Shown: positions 35,821 through 47,211, numbered from the stretch's first letter. The stretch: DNA of 64,000 nucleotides from Chromohalobacter marismortui (GCF_004364315.1 NZ_SOBR01000001.1:682578-746577), one strand, 5' to 3'. The notes: a model not told the origin generated them from the sequence alone. Program-made: numbers and translations.

Positions 35821-36204
35821 ATGCCGCTTATTTTGGGTATGAGCATATTGCTGGGCTGCCAATTCCTGGGCGAACTCTTGGTTCATGCCCTGAGCCTGCC
35901 CGTTCCCGGTCCTGTAGTGGGGATGGTCGTGCTTTTGGTGGGGTTGATGCTCAATGGGCGCGTGCCGTCCGGTTTGCGTGCAAGCGGAGAAGGGCTGCTG
36001 CGCTATCTGACGTTGCTGTTCGTTCCCGCAGGCGTTGGCATTATGGTGCACTTCGGCCTTATCAAAACCGATTTCTGGCCGATCGTGATCACGCTAGTGG
36101 TGTCCACGACACTGACGCTTGCCGTTACCGCGAAAGTGATGGAGTGGCTTACCCGGTCGACTCCGCAGGATCCGCGTGACGCGCTGCGAGAGGATCGGTC
36201 ATGA
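35821..36204 (+). CDS. lrgA: CidA/LrgA-family membrane protein
   Basis: A 127-residue protein with four membrane spans. The family motif LPVPGPVVGMVVLL lies near residue 25 and LLFVPAGVGIMVHFG near 67. The start at 35821 follows GGGGAGAAG. It overlaps lrgB by four bases (ATGA). LrgA/LrgB pairs have been described as holin-like modulators of murein hydrolases and, more recently, as small-acid (pyruvate or glycolate) transporters. Which applies here is not clear from sequence. Confidence 0.87.
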   Translation: MPLILGMSILLGCQFLGELLVHALSLPVPGPVVGMVVLLVGLMLNGRVPSGLRASGEGLLRYLTLLFVPAGVGIMVHFGLIKTDFWPIVITLVVSTTLTLAVTAKVMEWLTRSTPQDPRDALREDRS

Positions 36205-36929
36205 GCGTGCCGGCACTCGATCAGCTGTGGGTATATCTCTCGGCGAGCCCTTTGTTGTCCCTGTTGGCAACCCTACTGGCGTTCATGGCAGCGACCTATC
36301 TGAACCGTTGCCTGGGCGGTACGCCCTTCTTGCATCCGGTGATCATCGCCATCGTGTTGCTCATCGCTTTTCTGAAACTCACCCATACCGATTACGCTAC
36401 GTACTTCGATGGTGCTCAATTCATCCACTTTCTGCTCGGTCCCGCGACAGTCGCCTTGGCGATTCCCCTCTATGACTATAGAGAACGGGTCAGGCGCATG
36501 TTGTTGCCGATCATGCTGGGGTGCGTCGCAGGTATCGTGACAGCGGTGATTTCTACCGTAAGCGTCGCCATGCTCATGGGGGCCAGCCGAGAGACCGTGC
36601 TCACGTTGGCTCCTAGATCGGTGACATCGCCCATTGCGATGGGGATTGCCGAGAAACTGGGCGGGATCCCGTCGCTGGCGGCGGGGTTGGTGCTGTTGAC
36701 GGGGTCTCTGGGGTGCGCGCTGGGCCCGCTCATCTTTCGCCTGATCAAGGTGCGCGACCCCAGCGTACAAGGCTTTACCATGGGGTTGGCGGCGCATGGA
36801 TTCGGAACGGCGCATTCGTTTTCTTCGATTGGGGCCGTTGCGGGGGCCTTTGCGGGATTGGCGATGGGACTGACGGGGTTGCTGACTGCCTTCATTCTTC
36901 CTCCTCTCGTGCATGTGTTTGGTCTTTAA
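36201..36929 (+). CDS. lrgB: LrgB-family membrane protein
   Basis: A 242-residue polytopic protein. NRCLGGTPFLHPVIIAIVLL near residue 34, FLLGPATVALAIPLYD near 75 and the conserved LAPRSVTSPIAMGIAEKLGG near 135 are LrgB/YohK hallmarks. It is translationally coupled to lrgA. E. coli has the equivalent pair YohJ/YohK. No sensor or LytTR regulator is beside it. Confidence 0.9.
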   Translation: MSVPALDQLWVYLSASPLLSLLATLLAFMAATYLNRCLGGTPFLHPVIIAIVLLIAFLKLTHTDYATYFDGAQFIHFLLGPATVALAIPLYDYRERVRRMLLPIMLGCVAGIVTAVISTVSVAMLMGASRETVLTLAPRSVTSPIAMGIAEKLGGIPSLAAGLVLLTGSLGCALGPLIFRLIKVRDPSVQGFTMGLAAHGFGTAHSFSSIGAVAGAFAGLAMGLTGLLTAFILPPLVHVFGL

Positions 36930-37082
36930 TGGTTCTTATACCGTTGTCTCCATTTCACCGATCATGCATCAGGGAAAAAACCTTTATCCTTCGAGTCAGG
37001 CATGGCTTGTTGTGGTGCGACAAGCTCGGTAACGTCTGCGCACGTTGTCGATTGACTAAATGAACGCGTCTGAGGTGCGACC

Positions 37083-37544
37083 ATGTCCGTAGAGATGGGC
37101 TGGAGTTTAGTGGCGTTGGCGGTACTGGTCGTCGCTGGTTTGATCGGGTACGCGTGGCGCTTGTGGCGAGAAGTACAGCGCCGTGAGGCGGCACGCGAAG
37201 AAGAACTTGCGCGGGCTCACCGTAATTGTCTCGAGAGTCTTGAGGCGATCGCGACGGCCATGCTGGGAGACCAGGTCGATCTGGTGGAAGGGGCGCTCCG
37301 CTGCAAGGTGATGCTTGATATCATCGATCCCGCGCTACTCGATAGGGAAGGTTTCAAGGTTTTTGACGAGATTCATCGGCGCACGGCACATCTGCACACG
37401 CACTCCTCGCGCCAGGACTTGTCGGCCAAACAGCGCTTCGCCGAGGATCGCGAGCGCATTGCGTTGCAGGAAGAGCGTTATACGGCGCTCCACGAGGCGG
37501 CACGTCAGGTATTGACCTTCAAACGTGAGTGGCCCCACGGCTAG
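37083..37544 (+). CDS. DUF2489 domain protein
   Basis: A 153-residue protein with one N-terminal membrane span (about residues 7-27) and a cytoplasmic helical domain. The domain wording (LESLEAIATAMLGDQVDLVEGALRCK, FKVFDEIHRRT, then RFAEDRERIALQEE) resembles DUF2489 proteins of Pseudomonas and relatives. The function is unknown. It ends 25 bases before the M20 gene and may be cotranscribed with it. Confidence 0.7.
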   Translation: MSVEMGWSLVALAVLVVAGLIGYAWRLWREVQRREAAREEELARAHRNCLESLEAIATAMLGDQVDLVEGALRCKVMLDIIDPALLDREGFKVFDEIHRRTAHLHTHSSRQDLSAKQRFAEDRERIALQEERYTALHEAARQVLTFKREWPHG

Positions 37545-37569
37545 GCAGAGCATGTCGCAGGAGAACGCA

Positions 37570-38724
37570 ATGAATGAGGCATTTTTGTCGCTGACCCCGG
37601 CCGAAATTCGCCATCGACTGCATGCCTCGCCGGAGCTGTCGGGGCAGGAAAGCGAAACGGCTCGCCGGGTGGCGGACTGGCTCGAGCAGGCGGGGGCAAC
37701 ACGTATCGTCACCGGCCTGGGAGGCCATGGTGTGGCCGGGGTTTTCGCGGGCGCCTTGCCGGGACCACGCGTCATGTTCCGTGCCGAACTCGATGGCTTG
37801 CCCATCGACGAGACCGCAGAAATTGCCTGGAAATCGACCTGTGAGCATGTGGCGCACAGTTGCGGCCATGACGGGCACATGGCGGTATTGCTCGGATTGG
37901 CGCAGCGCCTGGCGAAGCAGCCGCCGACGCATGGTGAAACGGTGCTGCTGTTTCAGCCTTCCGAGGAAACCGGCCGTGGCGCCCGCGAGGTGGTGGAATC
38001 ATCGCGTTTCGAGGAAATCACCCCCGATCATGTGTATGCGCTGCACAATCTGCCCGGCGCGCCGCTGGGTGAGGTGTCGGTGAGGGAGGGCGCCATGACC
38101 TGTGCCTCGCGGGGGCTGATCATTCGGCTCAACGGATTGTGCGCGCATGCCGCCCATCCCGAGCAGGGACGCAATCCGGCTTTGGCAATGTGCCGGATCT
38201 TGCAGGGGTTGAAGCGTCTGCCTCAGCAGTTACCGGATGATCAGGGATTGGTGATGGTCACCCTGATCCATGCGCGTTTGGGCGAGGTGGCGTTCGGCAC
38301 TTCTCCAGGACAGGCCGAGGTGATGGCCACGTTGCGCACCGAAAACGATGCGATGATGCGTGCCTTGGCGGAAGCGGCCGTATCGTTGGCGCGCGCCGAA
38401 GCCGACGAGGACGACCTGGGCATCGAGATCGATTGGCGGGATGTCTTTCAGGCGACCCAAAATCACCCGCACGCTGTCGACGCGATTCGCGAAGAGGCGA
38501 AAGCCTTGTCATTACCGCTGTGTGAATTGACCGCAGCGCATCGCTGGTCGGAAGATTTCGGATGGCTTGCTGCGCAAGGCAAGGGCGCCTTGCTCACGCT
38601 AGGGGGCGGCGAGCGATGTCACCCCTTGCATCACCCCGGTTATGATTTTCCGGATGCTCTGCTGGGACCGGGCATTGAATTGTTCGAACGTCTGATCAGG
38701 CGCCATCAAGGCGATGGGCGCTAG
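37570..38724 (+). CDS. M20-family amidohydrolase
   Basis: A 384-residue zinc amidohydrolase of the hippurate/IAA-amino acid hydrolase group. Metal and catalytic parts are RAELDGLPIDE near residue 75, HSCGHDGHMAVLLGL near 97, LLFQPSEETGRGAREV near 130 and HHPGYDFPDALL near 355. The start at 37570 follows GGAGAACGCA. It should cleave N-acyl amino acids or similar amides in the cytoplasm; the exact substrate is open. It is monocistronic or linked to the DUF2489 gene. Confidence 0.87.
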   Translation: MNEAFLSLTPAEIRHRLHASPELSGQESETARRVADWLEQAGATRIVTGLGGHGVAGVFAGALPGPRVMFRAELDGLPIDETAEIAWKSTCEHVAHSCGHDGHMAVLLGLAQRLAKQPPTHGETVLLFQPSEETGRGAREVVESSRFEEITPDHVYALHNLPGAPLGEVSVREGAMTCASRGLIIRLNGLCAHAAHPEQGRNPALAMCRILQGLKRLPQQLPDDQGLVMVTLIHARLGEVAFGTSPGQAEVMATLRTENDAMMRALAEAAVSLARAEADEDDLGIEIDWRDVFQATQNHPHAVDAIREEAKALSLPLCELTAAHRWSEDFGWLAAQGKGALLTLGGGERCHPLHHPGYDFPDALLGPGIELFERLIRRHQGDGR

Positions 38725-38893
38725 CTGTACAAAATCGGGCCCCGAGCATTCTTTTATTTGGGTTTGCATCAATGCCGATAATGCATAATGATGAAGGGGC
38801 ATTCATTAGTAGAAGCATAGGTGGGTGGGTGAAGCACTGGCTGTACGGACGTCTTTGTGCTTTCTTTTTTGATGAGAGAAGGGCGAAAACCCC

Positions 38894-38922
38894 TTCCTCC
38901 CACCGGGAACCGCTTCTATACT
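38894..38922 (+). promoter_or_regulatory. Possible promoter of the OmpA-like gene
   Basis: A good -10 hexamer TATACT at 38917-38922 lies 17 bases after a weak -35 (TTCCTC). A hairpin GTAACG/CGTTAC follows in the 60-base leader. The -10 is convincing; the -35 is not. Confidence 0.35.
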
Positions 38923-38982
38923 CGGACCCCGCTGGGTAACGTCCCGTTACGACTAGCGCTGTGTTAAGAAGGAGTCTTACAT

Positions 38983-39864
38983 ATGAAAAAATCTACGACT
39001 GGCTTGCTGCTCGGTTCTGCGTTGGCTGTCGGCCTTTCCGGCTGTGCCACTTCGGGCTCTCAATCCATGTCTCATTCCGATGACCAAGCATGGTACAACT
39101 CACCTTTCGTGTGTGGCTTGGCCGGTGGTTTGATCGGCGGTGGCATTGGGTACGCGTCGAGCAGTGACTCGGACGAAGATACCGGCGCTGCACTCGGTGG
39201 CGTTGGCGGCGCGACCGCAGGTGCCATGCTTTGCGCCGATTATTCCGACAAGGTAGTGGACAGCGATGGCGATGGCGTTCCCGACGATCGCGATCAGTGC
39301 CCGAATACACCGGCTGGCGTGGCGGTCGATGCGCAAGGCTGCCCGCTTGACAGCGACGGTGATGGCATTCCTGACTATAAAGACCAGTGCCCGGGAACAC
39401 CGGCAGGGGTCGAAGTCAACGCTCAGGGTTGCCCGCTTGACAGCGACGGTGATGGCGTTCCGAACTATCAGGATCAGTGCCCCGATACTCCGGCCGGTGC
39501 CGACGTCAACGCGCTGGGTTGCGTGGCGGATCTGGTGCTCGAGAACGTGCACTTCGAGTTCGACTCAGCCAAGCTGACCAGTGGTGCCGAAGACGTCTTG
39601 ATGGATGTCGCCGAGAAGCTGGAGGCTAATGAAGGCGTCGATGTTCGCTTGGAAGGCTATACCGATTCCATCGGTAGTGCGGCCTATAACAAGGAGCTTT
39701 CACAGCGGCGTGCAGATTCCGTCCGGGACTTCCTGGTCGCTCATGGTGTGGAGCGCAGCAATATCACGACCTACGGATATGGTGAGCAGAACCCGATTGC
39801 CACCAACGAGACGCCTGAAGGTCGTGCCATGAATCGCCGTGTCGAGCTGGGCGAGCAAGAGTAA
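38983..39864 (+). CDS. OmpA-family lipoprotein with thrombospondin type 3-like repeats
   Basis: A 293-residue cell-envelope protein. The signal peptide ends at a lipobox LSGC with Cys21, so it should be lipidated. A glycine-rich segment (about 42-80, GGLIGGGIGYASS) follows. Three 30-residue repeats of the type DSDGDGVPDYxDQCPxTPAG bind calcium in related proteins. The C-terminal OmpA domain (about 185-290) has FEFDSAKL, YTDSIGSAAYNKELSQRRA and NRRVEL, which anchors to peptidoglycan. AAGGAG lies upstream. It is monocistronic, with its own terminator. Confidence 0.9.
   Translation: MKKSTTGLLLGSALAVGLSGCATSGSQSMSHSDDQAWYNSPFVCGLAGGLIGGGIGYASSSDSDEDTGAALGGVGGATAGAMLCADYSDKVVDSDGDGVPDDRDQCPNTPAGVAVDAQGCPLDSDGDGIPDYKDQCPGTPAGVEVNAQGCPLDSDGDGVPNYQDQCPDTPAGADVNALGCVADLVLENVHFEFDSAKLTSGAEDVLMDVAEKLEANEGVDVRLEGYTDSIGSAAYNKELSQRRADSVRDFLVAHGVERSNITTYGYGEQNPIATNETPEGRAMNRRVELGEQE
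39259..39528 (+). repeat. Three 90-base tandem repeats inside the OmpA-like gene
   Basis: Units begin at 39259, 39349 and 39439, each opening with GACAGCGA and encoding a 30-residue calcium-type repeat. The second and third start with an identical run at the DNA level (GCCCGCTTGACAGCGACGGT), suggesting recent duplication. Confidence 0.85.
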
Positions 39865-39898
39865 CGACCGCTCTTCATGATTGAAGAAAGCAGAAATG

Positions 39899-39922
39899 GG
39901 GGCGCCTTCGGGCGCCCCTTTT
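39899..39922 (+). terminator. Terminator of the OmpA-like gene
   Basis: GGGGCGCC-TTCG-GGCGCCCC followed by TTTT: a classic tetraloop terminator 34 bases after the stop codon. Confidence 0.9.
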
Positions 39923-39991
39923 GTTTGTGCGTTAGCTGCTGGCGACTGGACGTGATTTCGCAGGCTTGCTAGTGTTCGCGACTTACCATTG

Positions 39992-40138
39992 CATACGCCT
40001 GTCGTGCCTTTAGACAAGCGCTGTGCGGTCTCAGGCGTATGATACGCAAGGGGAAGTGGCCGATAGCAGCCCCGTCGTTTTTCATCTTCATCGTTTCATG
40101 TGGTCCCTGGTATGGGCCACCACTGAATATAAGGGACC
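39992..40138 (+). promoter_or_regulatory. Structured thrS leader, candidate translational operator
   Basis: CATACGCCTG at 39992-40001 is perfectly complementary to CAGGCGTATG at 40032-40041. Further on, GGTCCCT at 40102-40108 can pair with AGGGACC at 40132-40138, which contains the thrS ribosome binding site (AAGGGA). GGT/ACC pairs inside could extend that stem. In E. coli, thrS mRNA folds into a tRNA-like operator that the enzyme binds to block translation. A similar role here is inference. Confidence 0.5.
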
Positions 40139-40142
40139 TTGC

Positions 40143-42038
40143 ATGCCCATCGTGACCCTGCCGGATGGCAGTCAGAAAACATTCGAGTCACCCGTAACCG
40201 TCATGCAGCTCGCCGAATCCATCGGCACGGGCCTTGCCAAGGCGTGCGTGGCGGGAAAGATAGATGGCGTTGCCGTCGATGCAGCCGACCTGATTGAGCG
40301 TGATGCCGAGGTCAGCATTCTGACGGCACGCGATCATGACGGCTTGGAGATCATTCGTCATTCATGCGCCCACCTCCTGGGGCATGCCGTCAAGCAGCTG
40401 TATCCCGATGCCAAGATGGCGATCGGGCCGGTGGTGGACGATGGCTTCTATTACGATATCGATTTCGGCCAGTCGGTGTCACCGGATGATCTCGAGACGC
40501 TCGAGAAGCGTATGAGGGTGCTGATCGAGCGTGAGTATGACGTCGTGCGTGAATACGTCACCAAAGAGCAAGCCATGGCGACCTTCGTCGCGCGTGATGA
40601 GCCTTATAAGCAGGAGATCGTCGAGGGAATTGCCGACGGCGATAGCGTGCGTCTCTACCATCACGAAGAATACATCGACATGTGCCGTGGTCCTCATGTG
40701 CCGAACACTCGTCACTTGAAGGCATTCAAACTGACCAAGTTGGCGGGCGCCTACTGGCGGGGGGATGCCTCCAAGCCGATGCTGACACGCATTTATGGCA
40801 CGGCGTGGCCGGATAAGAAGGCTCTGAAGACCTACCTTCAGCGGCTGGAAGAAGCCGAGAAGCGCGATCATCGCAAGCTGGCCCGCAAGCTCGATTTCTT
40901 TCACATGCAGGAAGAAGCGCCGGGCATGGTATTCTGGCATCCGCGTGGCTGGACGCTGTGGCAGACCGTCGAGCAATACATGCGCGGTGTGTACAAGGAC
41001 AGCGGCTATCAGGAAATTCGCTGCCCACAGATCATGGACGTCTCGTTGTGGCAGAAGTCCGGCCATTGGGACAATTACGCCGACAACATGTTCTTCACCG
41101 AATCGGAAAAGCGTGAGTACGCGCTCAAGCCGATGAATTGCCCCGGGCATGTGCAAGTCTTCAATTCCGGTCTGCGCAGCTATCGTGAGCTACCGGTGCG
41201 CTATGGCGAATTCGGTGGTTGCCATCGCAATGAGCCTTCGGGTGCTCTGCATGGCATCATGCGTGTCCGTGCCTTTACTCAGGATGACGGCCATGTCTTT
41301 TGCACCGAGGAGCAGGTCGAAGCCGAAGTGACCGCGTTCCATCGTCAGGCGTTGGCAGTGTATGGCGACTTCGGCTTCGATGATATCGCCGTCAAGATTG
41401 CCTTGCGCCCCGAGAAGCGCCTGGGGAGCGACGAGAATTGGGACCGCGCCGAAGAAGCGTTGCGAAACGCACTGAGCCGCTGTGACGTGGAATGGGAAGA
41501 GCTGCCGGGCGAAGGCGCCTTCTACGGGCCCAAGATCGAATATCACATGCGTGATTGCCTGGGGCGCGAGTGGCAGGTGGGGACCATGCAAGTGGACTTC
41601 ATGATGCCGACCCGGCTGGGAGCGCAGTACGTGGCCGAAGACGGGTCGCGGCAGGCCCCCGTCATGCTGCACCGGGCCATCGTGGGCTCCATGGAACGCT
41701 TCATCGGCATTCTCATCGAACACTACGCGGGAGCCATGCCGCTGTGGCTAGCGCCGCTACAAATAGTGGTGTTGAATATCACGGATGCACAGCGCGATCA
41801 TGCCGAAGCGGTATCGCTGCGTTTGCAGAAACTCGGTCTGCGTGTCAAGACGGACTTGAGGAATGAGAAGATCGGCTTTAAAATTCGCGAACATACGTTG
41901 CAGAAGGTCCCCTATCTCCTTGTGGTTGGAGATAAGGAAGTCGAAGCCGACTCGGTAGCCGTTCGGACACGCGGCGGCGAAGACCTGGGCAGTGTGACGG
42001 TGGACGCTTTCATCGATAAGGTGCAGGCCGAGCGGTAA
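40143..42038 (+). CDS. thrS: Threonyl-tRNA synthetase
   Basis: A 631-residue class II synthetase. An N-terminal TGS domain (residues 1-62) is followed by the editing domain with [16 protein letters not shown] near 73 and [14 protein letters not shown] near 177. The catalytic core has motif 2 ([19 protein letters not shown] near 360) and motif 3 ([15 protein letters not shown] near 518), and a C-terminal anticodon domain ends the protein. The start at 40143 gives the normal length; the frame continues upstream into the structured leader. It is the first gene of the thrS-infC-rpmI-rplT cluster. Confidence 0.97.
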   Translation: MPIVTLPDGSQKTFESPVTVMQLAESIGTGLAKACVAGKIDGVAVDAADLIERDAEVSILTARDHDGLEIIRHSCAHLLGHAVKQLYPDAKMAIGPVVDDGFYYDIDFGQSVSPDDLETLEKRMRVLIEREYDVVREYVTKEQAMATFVARDEPYKQEIVEGIADGDSVRLYHHEEYIDMCRGPHVPNTRHLKAFKLTKLAGAYWRGDASKPMLTRIYGTAWPDKKALKTYLQRLEEAEKRDHRKLARKLDFFHMQEEAPGMVFWHPRGWTLWQTVEQYMRGVYKDSGYQEIRCPQIMDVSLWQKSGHWDNYADNMFFTESEKREYALKPMNCPGHVQVFNSGLRSYRELPVRYGEFGGCHRNEPSGALHGIMRVRAFTQDDGHVFCTEEQVEAEVTAFHRQALAVYGDFGFDDIAVKIALRPEKRLGSDENWDRAEEALRNALSRCDVEWEELPGEGAFYGPKIEYHMRDCLGREWQVGTMQVDFMMPTRLGAQYVAEDGSRQAPVMLHRAIVGSMERFIGILIEHYAGAMPLWLAPLQIVVLNITDAQRDHAEAVSLRLQKLGLRVKTDLRNEKIGFKIREHTLQKVPYLLVVGDKEVEADSVAVRTRGGEDLGSVTVDAFIDKVQAER

Positions 42039-42075
42039 TAGCGACATCTTCCAAGGCAAAAGTGGAGACGGAACC

Positions 42076-42615
42076 ATCAAGAGAAGCAACCCAAGAGGGC
42101 GCCCACAGGAAAAGCGCCCACCAATGAACGAGCGAATTACCGAAGATCAGGTTCGCCTGATCGCCAGCGACGGTGAACAGCTTGGTATCGTGCCGACCAG
42201 CGATGCCCTGGAGCGTGCCGAAGCTGAGGGTATGGACCTCGTGCAGATCTCAAATGCCGATCCGATCGTTTGCAAGATCATGGATTACGGCAAATTCCTC
42301 TTCGAGCAGAAAAAGCAGAAAGCCGCTCAGAAGAAGAAGACCAAGCAGATCCAGGTCAAGGAAGTTAAATTCCGGCCGGGTACTGACGAGGGCGATTATC
42401 AGGTCAAGTTGAAAAACCTGACTCGTTTCCTCGAAGCGGGCGACAAGGGTAAGGTCACGCTGCGTTTTCGCGGTCGTGAGATGGCGCACCAGGACATCGG
42501 CCGCAAGCTGATGGAACGGATCGCGTCTGACCTCGAAGACATGGCATCCGTCGAGTCCTTCCCCAAGATGGAAGGTCGTCAGATGATCATGATCTTGGCG
42601 CCCAAAAAGAAGTGA
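42076..42615 (+). CDS. infC: Translation initiation factor IF-3, non-canonical ATC start
   Basis: IF-3 binds the 30S subunit and checks the initiation codon. I place the start at ATC 42076: it lies 8 bases after GGAG, and the frame from there reads [14 protein letters not shown] before [11 protein letters not shown], lining up with the N-terminus of pseudomonad IF-3 and giving 179 residues (E. coli has 180). The first ATG in frame, 42124, has no ribosome binding site and would lose 16 residues. E. coli infC uses AUU for autoregulation by IF-3 itself. Core motifs are [29 protein letters not shown] and [14 protein letters not shown]. Confidence 0.9.
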   Translation: MKRSNPRGRPQEKRPPMNERITEDQVRLIASDGEQLGIVPTSDALERAEAEGMDLVQISNADPIVCKIMDYGKFLFEQKKQKAAQKKKTKQIQVKEVKFRPGTDEGDYQVKLKNLTRFLEAGDKGKVTLRFRGREMAHQDIGRKLMERIASDLEDMASVESFPKMEGRQMIMILAPKKK

Positions 42616-42697
42616 TCCGTTGGCGGTTTAACGGGCAGTTGGTTTTGCCGGCTGCCGGCCCCGGGTTTTCTGAAGAAACCGAGTGGAGTTTTCCCTC

Positions 42698-42892
42698 ATG
42701 CCTAAAATCAAGAGTAACAGTGGCGCTGCGAAGCGCTTCAAGAAGACTGCGCATGGCTTCAAGCACAAGCAGTCCTTCCGCAGTCACATCCTGACCAAGA
42801 AGTCGCCCAAGCGTAAGCGTCAGCTGCGCGGCATGAAGCAGATTCATGATGCCGATAAGCAGTTGGTCAAGCGCATGCTACCGAACCTCTAA
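42698..42892 (+). CDS. rpmI: 50S ribosomal protein L35
   Basis: A 64-residue basic protein beginning [17 protein letters not shown], the standard L35 start, with [16 protein letters not shown] in the middle. The start at 42698 follows GTGGAG; an ATG 15 bases earlier is not used by homologues. The 82-base gap after infC holds a small hairpin (GGTTTT/GAAACC with one G-T pair, 42664-42680). L20 is known to repress this pair in E. coli, but whether this hairpin is its site is unclear. Confidence 0.95.
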   Translation: MPKIKSNSGAAKRFKKTAHGFKHKQSFRSHILTKKSPKRKRQLRGMKQIHDADKQLVKRMLPNL

Positions 42893-42944
42893 GTACTTGT
42901 AGGTAAAAGTACGGGTTCTCGATTTCAAACGTCAGGAGTAAGTC

Positions 42945-43298
42945 ATGACTCGTGTCAAGCGTGGTGTCGTCGCTCGTCGTCGTCACAAGAAGATTCTGAA
43001 GCAGGCCAAAGGCTATTATGGCGCGCGTTCTCGCGTATTTCGCGTTGCCAAACAGGCGGTCATCAAGGCAGGTCAGTACGCCTATCGTGACCGTCGTCAG
43101 CGCAAGCGTCAGTTTCGTGCACTATGGATTGCACGTATCAATGCGGCGTCTCGTGCCAACGGTCTGTCCTATAGCCGCTTCATCGCCGGCCTGAAGAAGT
43201 CCGGCATCGAGATCGACCGCAAGGTACTGGCCGATCTCGCCGTCCATGAGAAGGCTGCCTTTGCCGCGATCGTCGACAAGGCCAAGGCTGCTCAGTAA
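42945..43298 (+). CDS. rplT: 50S ribosomal protein L20
   Basis: A 117-residue basic protein of the expected length, starting [19 protein letters not shown] and containing [18 protein letters not shown] and [18 protein letters not shown]. It binds 23S rRNA early in 50S assembly. A good AGGAG lies before the ATG. The gene is followed by a strong terminator hairpin that separates it from pheST. Confidence 0.97.
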   Translation: MTRVKRGVVARRRHKKILKQAKGYYGARSRVFRVAKQAVIKAGQYAYRDRRQRKRQFRALWIARINAASRANGLSYSRFIAGLKKSGIEIDRKVLADLAVHEKAAFAAIVDKAKAAQ

Positions 43299-43344
43299 TG
43301 GGCGGGTGAGACGTTCTTTCATGAGCGTCTCATCATGCGCATGA

Positions 43345-44466
<1,122 letters not shown>

Positions 44467-44492
44467 TCAGCGACTAGGACACAGGAAGAAAC

Positions 44493-46874
44493 ATGAGATT
44501 TTCCGAAACATGGTTGCGCGATTGGGTGTCGCCCGATCTCACGACGCAGGCGCTGGCTGACCAGATCACGATGGCGGGGCTGGAAGTCGATGCTATCGAG
44601 GCCGTAGCGGGCGACTTCGAAGGTGTCGTCGTCGCCGAGGTGGTGGCCAAGGAGCCTCATCCGAGTGCCGACAAGCTGAACGTCTGCCAGGTGCATGACG
44701 GCAGTGATGAGCCGGTTCAAGTGGTGTGTGGCGCGCCCAATGTTGCGGTTGGACAGAAAGTGCCGTTCGCTCGGGTGAACGCAACGCTTCCTGGCGATTT
44801 CAAGATCAAGAAAGCCAAGCTCCGCGGCGTGGAATCACGCGGCATGATTTGCTCGGCTTCTGAACTCGAACTGGAAGAAGGTACCTCGGCAGGCATTTGG
44901 GTGTTGTCCAATGAGGCGCCCATTGGCGTGTCTCTGCGCGACTGGTTGGCGCTGGATGATCATGCCATCGAAGTGGACTTGACCCCCAATCGTGGCGATT
45001 GCCTGAGTCTCAAGGGGATGGCGCGTGAGGTTGGCGTGCTGAGCCGTCTGCCAGTGACGACGCCGAACAGCGATGTCGTCACGGCGACCCATCAAGCGAC
45101 GTTTCCGGTACGCGTCGACTCACCGGCGCAATGCCCGCGTTACGCGGGACGTGTCATTCGGGGCGTCGACGTCTCGGCGGTTACACCGTTATGGATGACC
45201 GAGCGCCTGCGGCGTAGCGGGGTGCGTGCCATCGACCCGATCGTCGACGTCACCAATTACGTCATGCTCGAACTCGGGCAGCCAATGCATGCCTTCGACC
45301 TGGCGCGTTTGCATGACAGCATCGTGGTGCGCGAGGCGCAAGATGGCGAACGCTTGACGCTGCTCGACGGTCAGGAAATTGCCCTGCGCGAAGGCACTCT
45401 GGTGATCGCCGACGCCAAGCAACCGTTGGCGATTGCCGGTGTCATGGGCGGTGAATCCTCCGGCGTCAATGCCTCGACACGCGATATCTTTCTGGAGTCG
45501 GCGTTTTTCTCTCCCCTGGCGGTGGCGGGGCAGGCACGTTCCTATGGCCTGCATACCGATGCATCGCATCGTTTTGAGCGCGGCGTCGACCCACAATTAG
45601 CGCAAGTCGCCATCGAGCGTGCCACGCAGTTGCTGCTGGATATCGTCGGCGGCGAGCCGGGCCCCGTGACCGACGTCACGAGCCCCGATTATTTACCGTT
45701 GGGTCATGCGGTGATCCTGCGTCGCAAGCGTCTCGATCAATGCCTGGCCCTGGTCATGACCGATGACGATGTCGTGGATATTTTGTCGCGTCTGGGCATG
45801 CGTGTCAGCGCCATCGATGCCGGTTGGCGGGTGACGGTACCCAGCTGGCGTTTCGATATCTCGCTGGAGGAAGATCTCATCGAGGAATTGGCGCGTATCC
45901 ATGGTTATGATCAGGTCCCCGTGCGACGTCCTTCCGCGCGTCTGAAACTCAGCGCCTCCAATGAAGCGCGTCAGCCGTTGGCGCGTTTGCGCCGACATTT
46001 GGTGGCACGCGGTTATCAAGAAGCGATCACCTATAGCTTCGTCGCGCCCGAACTGCAGGAAATGCTGATCCCCGGTGCGTCGGCTCCGTATCTGGCCAAC
46101 CCCATTTCGGCCGATATGTCGGTCATGCGGGCGAGCCTGTTGCCTGGATTGGTCAAGGCGTTGAGTCACAATCTCAACCGCCAGCAATCGCGTATCCGCT
46201 TGTTCGAAACGGGACTCGTGTTTCGTGGCGAGCTGGATGAACTCGAACAGGTGGCGATGCTGGGGGGAATCGTATGTGGCCCGAGGCAGCCGGAAGGGTG
46301 GTCGTCTTCTCGTGAGGGCGTCGACTTCTTCGACCTCAAAGGAGACCTGGAAAGCTTGATGGCGTTGACCCAGCAGCCTGACGCATGGCGTTTCGAGGTT
46401 GGCGAGCATCCGGGGCTTCATCCCGGGCAGACGGCTCGCATCCTGTGCCACGGGCGTCATGTGGGCTGGGTCGGGGCCTTGCACCCCGGCGTGCGTGCCG
46501 GTTTGGGCATCAAGACGAATGCCGTTGTCTTCGAGCTCGAGTTGGAAGCACTGACCCAAGGCACACTGCCGTCTTTCAAACCGCTGTCGCGGCATCCGGA
46601 CGTGCGTCGCGATCTTGCCCTGGTCGTGAGTGACGATGTGCCGGTCATGGCGCTGATGGACGTCATTCGTGAGCAGGCTGGGGAATGGCTGGTCGACATG
46701 CGGCTTTTCGACGTCTACCAAGGTGAAGGAATCGAAAAAGGCCACAAGAGTCTTGCCTTGGGCTTGACCTGGCAGCATCCTTCGCGCACGCTGAATGACG
46801 ATGAAATCAATCAGTTAGTCGATGCCATCGTCAGCGAAGCGAAAACGCGCTTCGCGGCGGTCTTGAGGAGTTAA
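44493..46874 (+). CDS. pheT: Phenylalanyl-tRNA synthetase beta subunit
   Basis: A 793-residue subunit. The tRNA-binding EMAP-like domain lies near residues 40-150 ([30 protein letters not shown]). The B3/B4 editing domain includes [20 protein letters not shown] and [20 protein letters not shown], and the C-terminal FDX-ACB domain starts near 700 with [16 protein letters not shown]. Length matches the family. It is followed 28 bases later by ihfA, the conserved gammaproteobacterial order. Confidence 0.97.
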   Translation: MRFSETWLRDWVSPDLTTQALADQITMAGLEVDAIEAVAGDFEGVVVAEVVAKEPHPSADKLNVCQVHDGSDEPVQVVCGAPNVAVGQKVPFARVNATLPGDFKIKKAKLRGVESRGMICSASELELEEGTSAGIWVLSNEAPIGVSLRDWLALDDHAIEVDLTPNRGDCLSLKGMAREVGVLSRLPVTTPNSDVVTATHQATFPVRVDSPAQCPRYAGRVIRGVDVSAVTPLWMTERLRRSGVRAIDPIVDVTNYVMLELGQPMHAFDLARLHDSIVVREAQDGERLTLLDGQEIALREGTLVIADAKQPLAIAGVMGGESSGVNASTRDIFLESAFFSPLAVAGQARSYGLHTDASHRFERGVDPQLAQVAIERATQLLLDIVGGEPGPVTDVTSPDYLPLGHAVILRRKRLDQCLALVMTDDDVVDILSRLGMRVSAIDAGWRVTVPSWRFDISLEEDLIEELARIHGYDQVPVRRPSARLKLSASNEARQPLARLRRHLVARGYQEAITYSFVAPELQEMLIPGASAPYLANPISADMSVMRASLLPGLVKALSHNLNRQQSRIRLFETGLVFRGELDELEQVAMLGGIVCGPRQPEGWSSSREGVDFFDLKGDLESLMALTQQPDAWRFEVGEHPGLHPGQTARILCHGRHVGWVGALHPGVRAGLGIKTNAVVFELELEALTQGTLPSFKPLSRHPDVRRDLALVVSDDVPVMALMDVIREQAGEWLVDMRLFDVYQGEGIEKGHKSLALGLTWQHPSRTLNDDEINQLVDAIVSEAKTRFAAVLRS

Positions 46875-46902
46875 TCCCATCAGCCGTTACGAGGATGAAA
46901 GC

Positions 46903-47211
46903 ATGGGGGCGCTGACCAAGGCGGATTTGGCCGAACATCTGCATGCCGAGCTGGGTTTTTCCAAGCGCGAAGCAAAGTCGATGGTCGAAGCCTTTTTCGA
47001 AGAAATTCGCAGCTGCCTACGCGAAAACGAGCAGGTCAAACTGTCCGGGTTCGGGAACTTCGATTTGCGCGACAAGCGTGAACGTCCGGGACGTAATCCC
47101 AAGACCGGCGAAGAAATACCTATTTCGGCGCGTCGTGTGGTGACTTTTCGTCCCGGACAGAAGCTCAAGGCGCGGGTCGAGGATTTCGACGACACGGACG
47201 TCATTCACTGA
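46903..47211 (+). CDS. ihfA: Integration host factor alpha subunit
   Basis: A 102-residue HU-family DNA-bending protein. [18 protein letters not shown] opens it; [20 protein letters not shown] and the arm [18 protein letters not shown], whose proline intercalates in DNA, are diagnostic, and KLKARVE ends the core. It pairs with IHF-beta to bend DNA sharply in transcription, replication and recombination. GAGGATGAAAGC lies before the start. It is the last gene of the translation cluster. Confidence 0.96.
   Translation: MGALTKADLAEHLHAELGFSKREAKSMVEAFFEEIRSCLRENEQVKLSGFGNFDLRDKRERPGRNPKTGEEIPISARRVVTFRPGQKLKARVEDFDDTDVIH

Noticed and set aside
42124-42615. infC starting at ATG 42124
   Set aside because: No ribosome binding site, and it drops the conserved basic N-terminus found in frame upstream.
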